NCBI GenBank assembly: GCA_018819225.1
Contig: JAHJQN010000008.1
Location: 124,001 to 188,000, forward strand
Direction of reading: 5' to 3'
DNA length: 64,000 nucleotides
From: Microcaldota archaeon
GTDB lineage: Archaea > Micrarchaeota > Micrarchaeia > Norongarragalinales > SBBD01
A program made the position numbers and the translations under genes. How positions within the stretch are numbered: position 1 is the first letter of the stretch; each line of letters begins with the position of its first letter. Shown piece after piece: positions 18,014 to 27,517 of this stretch. The notes beneath the pieces were generated by a model, which was not told where the DNA came from, did not search any database, and saw only the letters and a list, made by a program, of their open reading frames with translations.

Positions 18014-19303
18014 ATGAAACTTGCAGAACTGCCCTTGAAGCCCCCGCTTCTCCGGGCGATAAACGAACTCGGCCTCGTGGACGCCACGGACATTCAAACC
18101 CAGTGCATTCCGGAAATCATGACCGGAAACGATTTGGTGGGCCACTCGCGCACGGGATCCGGTAAAACCGCTGCCTTCGGACTACCCATCCTCGATAAAA
18201 TTGAACCCGGAAAAGGCGTTCAAGCGCTCATTCTCACGCCCACCCGCGAGCTATGCGTCCAAGTCGCCGAATCCTTGAGCGATTACTCGAAGTTCATGCG
18301 AATCCGCATTGCCAGCGTGTACGGAGGCGTCAGCATCAACCCGCAAATCGATGCCGTCAAGCACGCCGACATCATCGTAGGAACCACGGGAAGAATCCTC
18401 GATCACATCGACCGACGAACCATTGATTTTCGAAATACTCGGTTCCTGGTTCTCGATGAAGCCGATCGCATGCTCGACATGGGATTCATTGAAGATGTTG
18501 AGGCGATCATGGGCGTGATTCCGAGCAAACGACAAACCCTACTCTTTAGCGCGACCATGCCAGGCAGCATCTACCACTTGATCAAAGAACATCTCCGATA
18601 TCCGGTCACGATCACGGGAGAAGTATACGTCGACAAACGCTTGTTGCGCCAAGTCTACTACGACGTCGAACCAGAAGAAAAGTTTTCACTCCTCGTCCAC
18701 TTACTCAAAAAACACTTGAAAGGATTGTCCCTCATTTTTTGTGCGACCCGACGCGAAGTCGATACGGTCACGCGAAACCTGAAAGAAAACGGTTTGAACA
18801 CGCTCGCCATTCACGGAGGACTCACGCAATCCAGACGCACGAATGCATTGAACGCGCTAAAAAAAGAACGTATAAGCATTCTCGTGGCAACTGACGTGGC
18901 CGCCAGAGGACTCGACATTCGATCCGTCTCCCACGTATACAATTACGATGTACCGGGTTCTCCGGAAGAATACTTGCATCGCGTGGGCCGAACCGCACGC
19001 GCCGGAGACGAAGGCGATGCAGTAACCCTCGTAACCTACCGCGACTTTCAGAATTTCAGGGCCGTCACAAGCGATCGCACCCTGGAAATCATCAAACTCG
19101 AAAAACCGCTTTTCGAACGCGTGCGCTTTCAACGACACTCCGGACAACGCGGAGGCGGACGACGACCCTTTTCAGGCAGGCCGCGACCGCATCACCGAGA
19201 CGGCGGATCCAACCACCGACCCGAACGCTGGGGAGGAGGCGGAAGACGATTCCACCCCCGTCAACAACAACCAAGCTACCGCGGACACGGAAGACGACGC
19301 TAA
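18014..19303 (+). CDS. DEAD-box RNA helicase with Arg/Gly-rich tail
   Basis: SRTGSGKTAAFGLPIL, PTRELCVQ, VLDEADRMLDMGF, SATMP, HRVGRTARAG. Confidence 0.95.
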   Translation: MKLAELPLKPPLLRAINELGLVDATDIQTQCIPEIMTGNDLVGHSRTGSGKTAAFGLPILDKIEPGKGVQALILTPTRELCVQVAESLSDYSKFMRIRIASVYGGVSINPQIDAVKHADIIVGTTGRILDHIDRRTIDFRNTRFLVLDEADRMLDMGFIEDVEAIMGVIPSKRQTLLFSATMPGSIYHLIKEHLRYPVTITGEVYVDKRLLRQVYYDVEPEEKFSLLVHLLKKHLKGLSLIFCATRREVDTVTRNLKENGLNTLAIHGGLTQSRRTNALNALKKERISILVATDVAARGLDIRSVSHVYNYDVPGSPEEYLHRVGRTARAGDEGDAVTLVTYRDFQNFRAVTSDRTLEIIKLEKPLFERVRFQRHSGQRGGGRRPFSGRPRPHHRDGGSNHRPERWGGGGRRFHPRQQQPSYRGHGRRR

Positions 19304-19363
19304 ACCACGCGGGTCTTGACAAAACCCTTATTAATCCAGAAAGCACTTAGGGAAGTGATTCGC

Positions 19364-20449
19364 ATGCCGAGAAAAAGCGCTAGAGGAAGTCCGCGAAACC
19401 AACGCGTACAGGTTCAAACCGCGGAAGCGTCCGACAGCCACCAAGCGAAGACCTCCGCTAAACCCAAAGGCTTCAAACCCATCAAACAAATCAAGAGCAC
19501 GGAAGAAATAGCCATATCCGATAAACTCATCGACCAAGTCGTGGGACAAGAGCGCGGCATCGAAATCATCCGAAAAGCCTCGAAACAGAAACGAAACGTG
19601 CTTCTCGTTGGAACACCCGGCACCGGCAAAAGCATGCTCGCCCAAGCCATGGCCGAACTCATGCCCATCGAGGATCTGCAGGACATCATGATTATAGCCA
19701 ACCGCGACAACGAAAACCAGCCGAAAGTCCGAATCGTGAAAGCCGGAGAAGGAAAGAAAATCATCGCCAAAGAAAAAATCAGCGGACGGCTCGCCGGCTC
19801 TCACACCAACCTCTTTCTCATCGCGTTCATGATCTTCTCCGTGTTCATTGCCCTGTATTTCCTGCCCAACTACTTCGATACCGTCATCGTAGCGGCCATG
19901 CTCATCGGACTCTTCCTCATGGGAGCCGCCATGATGTTCGCCATGCAATTGTCGCGAGGGCGCCTCGTGGAAGCCGATACCGCTAAACTGGCTGTGGATA
20001 ACGGCAAAATGAAGAAAGCCCCGTTTGTCGATGCGACGGGATCACGGGCGGGCGCATTGCTAGGAGACGTGAAACACGATCCGTTCCAAAGCCTGCCCCC
20101 TGAGCAAACATTGACGGGCACATCACAGCGCATCAACATGGAAAGCGCATGGTTTGAAATGGCTGCCAAATACCCCAATCGAATCGAAAAACGATCCAAC
20201 GGATATGAAGCCATTCGCCTACCCCGAAAAGAAAAAGTGTACGTGCTCGGAATGAAGAACGGGCGAACGGTTAAAAGCCGAGTCTGGTCCTTGAACCGTC
20301 GGCGCTATAAAGGAAAAATCAGCGAAATCAAAACCAGGGGACGACGCGTACGGACCACACCCGAACACGCCTTCCTCCTTGCAGGAAAAGACGCACCCGC
20401 ACGAACGCTCAAGAAAGGGGAGTGGCTGCAATCACTTAACGAGAGCTAA
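19364..20449 (+). CDS. lonB: Archaeal LonB protease N-terminal fragment fused to an N-terminal intein (Hint) segment; putative split intein
   Basis: IEIIRKASKQKRNVLLVGTPGTGKSMLAQAMAELMP, two TM segments, DATGSRAGALLGDVKHDPFQ typical of LonB; then SLPPEQTLTG... and intein block B-like GRRVRTTPEHAFLLAG...LKKGEWL, then stop. Walker B and the Lon protease domain are absent. Confidence 0.85.
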   Translation: MPRKSARGSPRNQRVQVQTAEASDSHQAKTSAKPKGFKPIKQIKSTEEIAISDKLIDQVVGQERGIEIIRKASKQKRNVLLVGTPGTGKSMLAQAMAELMPIEDLQDIMIIANRDNENQPKVRIVKAGEGKKIIAKEKISGRLAGSHTNLFLIAFMIFSVFIALYFLPNYFDTVIVAAMLIGLFLMGAAMMFAMQLSRGRLVEADTAKLAVDNGKMKKAPFVDATGSRAGALLGDVKHDPFQSLPPEQTLTGTSQRINMESAWFEMAAKYPNRIEKRSNGYEAIRLPRKEKVYVLGMKNGRTVKSRVWSLNRRRYKGKISEIKTRGRRVRTTPEHAFLLAGKDAPARTLKKGEWLQSLNES

Positions 20450-20838
20450 TTGATTTTCGTCAACAGTTTGCGGCCCATAGCCACCATATACTGGATCTCC
20501 TTGCCCACTTCCACTTCAGACCTCATTTCCTCGGGAATCTCCACTTCGAACGTCTCGTAATCCTGCATGTCCATGAGCTGAGCCGACGTACCCGACAAGC
20601 TCACGACTTGCGCCCGCTTTCTCGCAATCATCGGTATCTCGATATCCCCATCCGAAGGCTTCGCCAACGAACGCTTGACTCCATCAAATATCCCAATGGC
20701 CACGACATTCATCTTCGCGGCCCCGTGTTTTCCGGGCTTGCTCTTGTCAATACTGACGACCCGACACGGAAAATCTTCAATTAAAACATACTTGCCAATC
20801 TTCAAGTCGCCCATGGTTGCGTAAATGCGATCCACCAT
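20446..20838 (-). CDS. eif5A: Translation initiation factor aIF5A
   Basis: GKYVLIEDFPCRVVSIDKSKPGKHGAAKMNVVAIGIFDG (hypusination-loop region) and full-length C-terminal OB domain. Confidence 0.94.
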   Translation of the reverse strand: MVDRIYATMGDLKIGKYVLIEDFPCRVVSIDKSKPGKHGAAKMNVVAIGIFDGVKRSLAKPSDGDIEIPMIARKRAQVVSLSGTSAQLMDMQDYETFEVEIPEEMRSEVEVGKEIQYMVAMGRKLLTKIN

Positions 20839-20898
20839 ACGATAAACACCCCTGAAATAAACCGTTCAAATAGAACGAAAAGGTTAGCAAGAGAAAAT

Positions 20899-22602
20899 TT
20901 ATAAACGCGAAACCGGTGGCCGAGAAGACCAATACAGGGCTCCGCCCACCATCAACAAAACCGAGACAAAGGCCATTACAGAAAAATTCCCTGAACGGGA
21001 ACCTGCCACCTTCACGCTGATTTCATTAATGGATTGTTTCACTTTTCCAAGTAAAGACGAAGCGTCTTCATCCCGTTTCCGAGCCAGCAATAATCGAACG
21101 CGCGCGAGCTCCGCTTCCTCTTCCGTCGTGTCTTCACCGGCTTCCTCCAGACGCCGCAATTTTTCCTCCAAATCCTCGAGTTCATCGGAACCGCTCACGG
21201 GAGTAAAAGAAGGCGTCGGCGTCAACGAAATCGAAGGCTCCACCGTAATGGACGGCATACTCGACGGAACATCCGTGGGCGACGGAGAAATCGCTGGAGA
21301 GGGGGTCGCATTTGAACCGGGATACGGATCCGGCGAGGGAGTGGGAGTGGCACTCACGGAAGGCGTAGGAGAAATCGAAGGAGTGGGAGAAATGCTGGGG
21401 GTCGGTGAAGGCGTCGGAGTGGGAGACGGAGTCGGCGTGGGTTGAGCCACATCATTAAACGCGTATACGTAGCCGTCAGTCGCCGCAACGAAAAGCGTGC
21501 CATCGGCCACCACCATCCCGCTCATATGACACGGCAAATTGTAATGCCAAAAAAACGCGCCCGTGTCGGGATTCATCGCGTACACGGCGTCGTATGCACA
21601 CGCATACAAGACATCATTGCCCGATAATACCAGGCGTCCCCGATAACCCCCTCCACCGGTTTGCCACCATTTTTGTCCTGAGCCCGCATCAAACGACCAA
21701 ACCAGGCTCTGCTGCGCCTGCGTGGGAATGAAGACACGGTCATTCGCGTTATCAACGGTTACTGGACCCGGCGCATTCGATGACATCGAGAGCAAGTACG
21801 TCCAAGCCCTCGAACCGTTTTGCGGAAAAAACGCGTTCATTCGCCGACCCGCGTAACCGGATGCATCCGGAACAAAAAACATATTGTAGGATGAGCCAAA
21901 CGAAGCGGGTTTGATGGGGTAAATCGTAATCGAACTCCACAACGGGTTCCCGGTTTCCGCATCGAACCCGTGCAAACGATACTGCGGAGAGGAAATAAGC
22001 GTGGTCACCACTCCGCCCCCCACCGCGGGAGGATAGTCTTTAGTATAGCGGTTAACCGGCGTCTCCCATTCCACCACGCCATTTTCAGCATTGACACGAA
22101 CCAACGCCGCCGTATCCTCCCCCGTACGTCGCACTAAAAACAGTTTCGGAGACGAAAAAGCCGTCGAGTACGTCAGACCAAACGATTCCCCCACATCCGG
22201 AATGCGCCACAATTCATCCCGAGACGGAATATGATACGCGAATAAATCCCCGTTATTGACGTACAACGTGTCTCCAACGAGCACGGGATACTGCCAGCCC
22301 GACATTTCAGCCAGCTCCGTCACATTGTCCAACCATTCGCCCGTCTCGGCATCCAACAATGTGTAATTCGAATCCGCCACGTTTTCGTAACTCGGAACCA
22401 ACAAGCGACCATTCGAATACAGCAGTTGAACGTGCTCCGGCAAACCTTCCGCCACCTTCGTTCTCCACAACAATGAGTCCGTCAATGGCCCGTCATCCGG
22501 CGTAAACCCCGAATGATGTTCATCAAAGCCGTACTGAATCCAATCCGTCGATTGGGACAAGGAAAAGAAACAGACGAACGCGACGAGCCAAAAGAACGTC
22601 AT
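20899..22602 (-). CDS. Secreted PQQ/BamB-like beta-propeller protein with Ser/Thr/Pro linker, helical stalk and C-terminal TM
   Basis: Start reassigned to MTFFWLVAFVCFFSLSQS (signal peptide). Repeats such as VYAMNPDTGAFFWHYNLP and LHGFDAETGNPLWSS; linker PTPTPSPTPTPSPTPSISPTPS; TM VMAFVSVLLMVGGALYWSSR. Confidence 0.82.
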   Translation of the reverse strand: MTFFWLVAFVCFFSLSQSTDWIQYGFDEHHSGFTPDDGPLTDSLLWRTKVAEGLPEHVQLLYSNGRLLVPSYENVADSNYTLLDAETGEWLDNVTELAEMSGWQYPVLVGDTLYVNNGDLFAYHIPSRDELWRIPDVGESFGLTYSTAFSSPKLFLVRRTGEDTAALVRVNAENGVVEWETPVNRYTKDYPPAVGGGVVTTLISSPQYRLHGFDAETGNPLWSSITIYPIKPASFGSSYNMFFVPDASGYAGRRMNAFFPQNGSRAWTYLLSMSSNAPGPVTVDNANDRVFIPTQAQQSLVWSFDAGSGQKWWQTGGGGYRGRLVLSGNDVLYACAYDAVYAMNPDTGAFFWHYNLPCHMSGMVVADGTLFVAATDGYVYAFNDVAQPTPTPSPTPTPSPTPSISPTPSISPTPSVSATPTPSPDPYPGSNATPSPAISPSPTDVPSSMPSITVEPSISLTPTPSFTPVSGSDELEDLEEKLRRLEEAGEDTTEEEAELARVRLLLARKRDEDASSLLGKVKQSINEISVKVAGSRSGNFSVMAFVSVLLMVGGALYWSSRPPVSRL

Positions 22603-22668
22603 GCTCCCATTAGAGAAACGCGCTATAAAAACGTATGGAAATAAAAAGACGCAGAACAAAAAAAAATC

Positions 22669-23475
22669 ATGGAACTCTTCTTTTTGGGAAGTGGCGGAGG
22701 CCGCGTGGTCGTCGATAGGCAAGTACTCGCCACCGGCGGTTTTCGAATACACGGAAAAGAAATCGCGCTCCACGTGGACCCGGGCCCGGGCGCCCTCGTA
22801 AAAACCTATCAACATCACTTGGACCCCGCCAAGCTGAATGGAATATTTGTCAGCCACGCCCATATCGATCACTGCAACGATGCCTCCATACTCGTAGAGG
22901 CCATGGCATTCGGATCCTTCAAGAAAAAAAAAGGAATGCTGCTCGCCAGCCAAAGCGTGCTGAAAGGAATCAACGGATTCGAAAAACAAATCGACGATTA
23001 CTTCCAAAACATGTGCGAAGGCGTTCACGTCCTTCAACCCGGAGTGCCCGTCGCGTATTCGCCGCGCATCCGCATCCGAGCGCTTCGAACCCAACACGAA
23101 GATCCGAGTGCCGTTGGTTTGGAAGTGGAAGCCGAAGGAATGCGAATCGCCTACACGGGAGACACCGAGATTTTCGACGGATTGAGCCAGCAATTGAATG
23201 GCGCTGATTTTCTGGTGATCAACTGCCTCCGGCCCGGAAACGATCGGTTCCCCTATCATTTAAGCATTCAAGAAGTCGCCGACATATTGAAATCCCTTAC
23301 GAAAAAACCGAAAGCCGTCTTCCTCACCCACGCCGGCATGAAACTCGTTCAAGCCGGCCGCGAAGAGCAACGCCAATGGCTGGAAAAGGAAACGAACGTT
23401 CGAATCATTAACGCCGTGGAAGGCTTGAACGTCTCGTTAAACGAATTGGCGTCCCGACAACAAAAACTCGTTTAA
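22669..23475 (+). CDS. Metallo-beta-lactamase fold hydrolase
   Basis: LFFLGSGGGRVVVDRQ...VSHAHIDHCNDASIL...IAYTGDTEIFD...VFLTHAGMK. Confidence 0.88.
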   Translation: MELFFLGSGGGRVVVDRQVLATGGFRIHGKEIALHVDPGPGALVKTYQHHLDPAKLNGIFVSHAHIDHCNDASILVEAMAFGSFKKKKGMLLASQSVLKGINGFEKQIDDYFQNMCEGVHVLQPGVPVAYSPRIRIRALRTQHEDPSAVGLEVEAEGMRIAYTGDTEIFDGLSQQLNGADFLVINCLRPGNDRFPYHLSIQEVADILKSLTKKPKAVFLTHAGMKLVQAGREEQRQWLEKETNVRIINAVEGLNVSLNELASRQQKLV

Positions 23476-24335
23476 AGCGCAAGCGACGCGAACCCCAGCA
23501 AACCCGCGCCTAAAGCAAGCAAGGTCAGATTACGCGCTTTCTTCAAATGAGCCAAAGACGGCGATCGCACCACCAAGAATAAGGCGTATAGAACCAGCGC
23601 ATGGTTCATTGCAATCAAAAGAAAATAGGCGTGGTGAAACGACTGAAAAAGCGGAATCCAAGTCAACAGAAGCGCGATGAGAAATAAAGCCCCCGATACC
23701 CGCACCGTACGAACCGAACCGAGAAGCATCGGCAACGTTCGCATGCCCTCCTTCGCATCCCCTTTCACGTCCCTCAACGTAATCAACAACTCTCTCCCGA
23801 TACCAGCAAAAAACGAGACCGCCACAAAAAGAAACACGTACTCCTGCAGGACCGGGGAGAAAACGAAATTACCATAAACAAACGATATTCCCATGCTACT
23901 TGCAATAAACACGTTACCCAGCAACGGACGCTTCTTCAAAACCGAATCGTACACCAGAGAAAACGCCGCAAAAACGAACGCCACACCAAACGCCCACGCA
24001 TTCACGAAAAGCGCCAAAAGCATCCCCAACGCATACAAAAACATCGAGGCCTTCAACGCATCCGATACCCGAATTCGCCTAGAAACCAACGGGCGTTCGA
24101 TTCGATGGTTAGCGCGATCGCTTCCCAAACCCTGAACATCATTAAAAATGAACGAGGCCGCCGTAATACAAAACGGGCCGAACACCGGAAACCACACCGC
24201 AAAAGAAAACAATGAAAACGAGACGGCTAACGACTTCGCCGTCAACGCCTCCGCAGCCACGATAGCGGCCGCTACCAAAAACGCGTGCTCCAGCCTCGCC
24301 AGCTTCCACCAATCCCCAAACGAATTCATAGGCAT
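23472..24335 (-). CDS. UbiA-family prenyltransferase (possibly geranylgeranylglycerol-phosphate geranylgeranyltransferase)
   Basis: Polytopic; FIFNDVQGLGSDRANHRIERPLVSRRI and LLITLRDVKGDAKEGMRTLPMLLG Asp-rich motifs; start set to MPMNSFGDWWKLARLEHA. Confidence 0.85.
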   Translation of the reverse strand: MPMNSFGDWWKLARLEHAFLVAAAIVAAEALTAKSLAVSFSLFSFAVWFPVFGPFCITAASFIFNDVQGLGSDRANHRIERPLVSRRIRVSDALKASMFLYALGMLLALFVNAWAFGVAFVFAAFSLVYDSVLKKRPLLGNVFIASSMGISFVYGNFVFSPVLQEYVFLFVAVSFFAGIGRELLITLRDVKGDAKEGMRTLPMLLGSVRTVRVSGALFLIALLLTWIPLFQSFHHAYFLLIAMNHALVLYALFLVVRSPSLAHLKKARNLTLLALGAGLLGFASLAL

Positions 24336-25189
24336 TACAACGAGAACAACTTCGGCGTCTTTTCGTACACGTACAACAACAACATCAAGTCCACCAACGG
24401 AAATACGAGGAGGTAGGCTATTAAAATATCGCTCTCGGAAACCGTCCACTCCAAGAACGAGGCGCCCAGCATCACCCAAGACGAATAGAACGCGGGCACC
24501 ACACCCGAAAACACGATAAACAACACGCCGATTAACGACAACTTCGAATGAAATTCCCGCAACTTCGTCCGCTGAAGCACGATCAACGAGTCCCCAAACC
24601 GCTGCAACTCATCCGTCCCCGACCCATTCACGTACATCCACGCCAACTGGGAACAGACGCGCTTCAACATCAAGGAATCCGTACGCCGCGACAAGGCCTT
24701 AAGCGCATCCGGAACCGAAATCCCGTGCAAATGAACGGAGTCATGAACTCTATGGAATTCCTGACTCAAAACACCGAACCCGCCTTCCCCTCCTTCCTTC
24801 AACACGCGCTCGAACGATATCCCTAGCGCCAGCTGAACCGCCAAAGAGGGAAGCGCAACCGAAAGCTCGCGTTCCAATTCCTCCGCCCGCTTTTTCGCGC
24901 GATAATACGGGTACGCATAACCAACGGAAAAACTCAACCCAAACACTAGAAGAAGAACCGCTACAGAAACCCAAAGCGACCACCACAAAGAATAGGAGAT
25001 GATGAAAAGAAAGAGCGAAAGAAAACAGGAAACCACGAGCGTCGAAGACCAATAAACCGAGCCGGAAACATCCAGGCCCGCGCACTCAAGCGCCCCATCC
25101 ATCCGACGACGAGCCCGCCCCGAGAACACGAACGAAGCATCCACCAACAAAAACAAGGATCGAAACAGTTTAATCAGGATGGAAGGCAA
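24335..25189 (-). CDS. Type II secretion F (TadC/pilus assembly)-like membrane protein
   Basis: ELERELSVALPSLAVQLALGISFERVLKE followed by paired C-terminal TMs, typical T2SF layout. Confidence 0.75.
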   Translation of the reverse strand: MPSILIKLFRSLFLLVDASFVFSGRARRRMDGALECAGLDVSGSVYWSSTLVVSCFLSLFLFIISYSLWWSLWVSVAVLLLVFGLSFSVGYAYPYYRAKKRAEELERELSVALPSLAVQLALGISFERVLKEGGEGGFGVLSQEFHRVHDSVHLHGISVPDALKALSRRTDSLMLKRVCSQLAWMYVNGSGTDELQRFGDSLIVLQRTKLREFHSKLSLIGVLFIVFSGVVPAFYSSWVMLGASFLEWTVSESDILIAYLLVFPLVDLMLLLYVYEKTPKLFSL

Positions 25190-25252
25190 TGAAGTTCAGC
25201 TACAACGCCTCCCGGCCACGGATTCTCACTAAAGATACGAATATCCGCGTAT

Positions 25253-25654
25253 TTATTTCTTTTCCTCCTTCTTCTTACCCGGAGCCGAAAGCCCGAGCTC
25301 CTCCAACGTTTTCGGACCCGGCGTCACCACTTTCGCATTCAGTTGAGCCGTTTCCTTGGACACTTGGTTACCGATAATGGTTTTCATGCGTCGCTCGCCC
25401 TTCTTCAAACCCCGAATACCCGGCGGGCCGGAAAGCCACAACTGCGTCTTACGCGTTCCCATTACATCCGGACGCATCGGAAACCCGTCCCGATTGCTGC
25501 CCCCCGTAATCTTCAACGAATAACCCGGGAGCTCAATCAAGTCCCCGTTAATCGAATCACCAATCTTCTTTCCATGCAATGAAGACGATTTTTCGTCCGC
25601 CAATTCCTTTTGGTAACTCTTCGCGTTCTTTCCGTCATTAACAACAAGTTTCAT
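25253..25654 (-). CDS. rps6e: Ribosomal protein S6e
   Basis: MKLVVNDGKNAKSYQ...LHGKKIGDSINGDLIELPGYSLKITGGSNRDGFPMRPDVMG. Confidence 0.95.
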   Translation of the reverse strand: MKLVVNDGKNAKSYQKELADEKSSSLHGKKIGDSINGDLIELPGYSLKITGGSNRDGFPMRPDVMGTRKTQLWLSGPPGIRGLKKGERRMKTIIGNQVSKETAQLNAKVVTPGPKTLEELGLSAPGKKKEEKK

Positions 25655-25774
25655 GTCCTTTCACCGGTCGCGGAAGCACCGAAAGCGAGCTATAAGGCTT
25701 TAATAGACCCCCGCATTAGTTAGTAGTTGTTGCCAATACCGATTTTTAAAGCTTTCTTACCCCTCCGGGATCGC

Positions 25775-26371
25775 ATGACGCCGCACGAAGAGACGTTGTA
25801 TATTGCCGTGTTCTTTCTCGCGCTAACCCTGTTTACGCTGGTGAGTTCCCTCCTCGTATTCAACGACTTTGAAAACGGCGTCAAACTCGCCTTCCTCATC
25901 CTCCTCGTATTCATCGGCGTGCTTTCATTTCGCAACCGCATCCAATACCAAACCAAGGTCGCCAACTGGAAAGAAGGATTGACCGAACACATCCTCATCC
26001 AATCCCAAGCCACGTACTACGAACATACGCGTTCCTCTGAAACCATCGATACCGAAAATCCGGATGACCAAAACCGCGCTCAAGAAGGCAGCCTACTCGC
26101 CAGCAAAACCTACGTCATCTTCCAATCCGAACAAAAGAATTTCCAGCTCACCATCAATCGCTCCGACATCTTCACGGTTTTCAAAGGACGCCTGCAAAAA
26201 TCCGGCAAACCCATTCCGAAAGCCTTTCGCGGCGTACTCGCCATCCGCCTCCCCCACGCATTACATAAATTTATCGTACCCGACGTGGACCGTTGGCTCC
26301 GATTGTTCGATGAAGAACGCTTCGGCGCCCAACAATACCAAGACCTCAAGCGCAAGAGTGGAAGGGAATAA
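25775..26371 (+). CDS. Hypothetical membrane protein (two N-terminal TMs)
   Basis: ORF with two hydrophobic segments then a soluble domain; start set to MTPHEETLYIAVFF. Confidence 0.6.
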   Translation: MTPHEETLYIAVFFLALTLFTLVSSLLVFNDFENGVKLAFLILLVFIGVLSFRNRIQYQTKVANWKEGLTEHILIQSQATYYEHTRSSETIDTENPDDQNRAQEGSLLASKTYVIFQSEQKNFQLTINRSDIFTVFKGRLQKSGKPIPKAFRGVLAIRLPHALHKFIVPDVDRWLRLFDEERFGAQQYQDLKRKSGRE

Positions 26372-26398
26372 AAGCGTTCGCCTCCCCCACAACTCCCA

Positions 26399-27517
26399 GT
26401 GAATAAAAAAATGAAAGAAATCGATCCGTGGGGAAACGCACTCGTCGACTACCAGAAACTCTTCACCCAATTCGGCCTCCAAACGCTTTCCCCCGCCATG
26501 AAAAAACGCTTTTCATCGCACCGCGGTTTCCGAAGAGATATCGTTTTCGCGCACCGCGGACTCGAATCATTCATTAAGACCGCTGACGACGGAAAACCAG
26601 TCGCCGTCATGACCGGCATCAAGCCCTCCAATTCATTTCACTTGGGCAGCAAGCTCACCGCCGAAGAACTCATCCTACTCCAAAAAGAATTCAACGCCAA
26701 AGCATTCTATGGAATAGCAGACCTCGAAGCCTATGCCGACAACGGATTGCCGCTGGAACAAAGCCACGAAATCGCTATAGACAACGTGGCGGATCTGCTG
26801 GCGCTCGGACTCCACGAAAAAAACGCGTTCATTTACAAGCAATCCCGGAACGCGGAAGTCATGCGCCTCGCGCAACTCTTCGCCAAGCGAACCACCACCG
26901 CTACCCTGGAAGCCCTCTACGGCAAACAAAACCTCGGACTATACTTTTCCGTGCTCACGCAAGCCGGAGACATCCTATTCCCCATGCTCGAAGAAAACGG
27001 GGGCGCCCGCGCCGTCGTCGTGCCCGTCGGAGCCGACCAAGACCCGCACATACGCTTAACGAGAGACCTCGCAGCCAAATTCGCTGCGGAAAAAGGCTTC
27101 GAACCTCCTTCCGCAACCTACCACAAGTTCTTCCGCGCCCTCGACGGCACCACGAAAATGAGCAAGCGCGACCCCCAAAACATCCTTTCCCTCAACGACT
27201 CCGAGAAAGAAGTGAAGAAAAAGGTCTCGAACGCGCTCACGGGCGGAAGGGACACCACGGAAGAACAGCGAAAAAAGGGAGGCCAACCCGAGAAATGCGT
27301 GGTTTACGAGCTCATGCAATTCCATTTCTATGATGACGACAAGGACTTGAAGGACATGAAGGAAGACTGCACGAGCGGCCGCTTGTTATGCGGGGAATGC
27401 AAGCTCCAGCGCATCGCGCACATCAACGAATACCTCAAGAAACACCAGGAGAAGAAGAAGGCAAAGCTCGCGAAAGCCGAGAAAATAATTGAAACGGTTT
27501 CCAACCCCCGCAGCTAG
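26399..27517 (+). CDS. trpS: Tryptophanyl-tRNA synthetase
   Basis: Class I signatures: MTGIKPSNSFHLGSKL (HIGH-like) and KMSKRDPQNILSLND. Confidence 0.93.
   Translation: MNKKMKEIDPWGNALVDYQKLFTQFGLQTLSPAMKKRFSSHRGFRRDIVFAHRGLESFIKTADDGKPVAVMTGIKPSNSFHLGSKLTAEELILLQKEFNAKAFYGIADLEAYADNGLPLEQSHEIAIDNVADLLALGLHEKNAFIYKQSRNAEVMRLAQLFAKRTTTATLEALYGKQNLGLYFSVLTQAGDILFPMLEENGGARAVVVPVGADQDPHIRLTRDLAAKFAAEKGFEPPSATYHKFFRALDGTTKMSKRDPQNILSLNDSEKEVKKKVSNALTGGRDTTEEQRKKGGQPEKCVVYELMQFHFYDDDKDLKDMKEDCTSGRLLCGECKLQRIAHINEYLKKHQEKKKAKLAKAEKIIETVSNPRS

Noticed and set aside
21330-21445. Tandem low-complexity DNA (GGAGTGGGAGACGGAGTCGG-like)
   Set aside because: Explained as the Pro/Thr/Ser linker coding region of the beta-propeller protein; not an independent repeat or CRISPR.
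22603-23259. N-terminal 219 aa of the 786-aa ORF 20899..23259 (minus)
   Set aside because: Antisense to the well-supported metallo-beta-lactamase gene (22669..23475 plus). The real protein starts at 22602 with a clear signal peptide.
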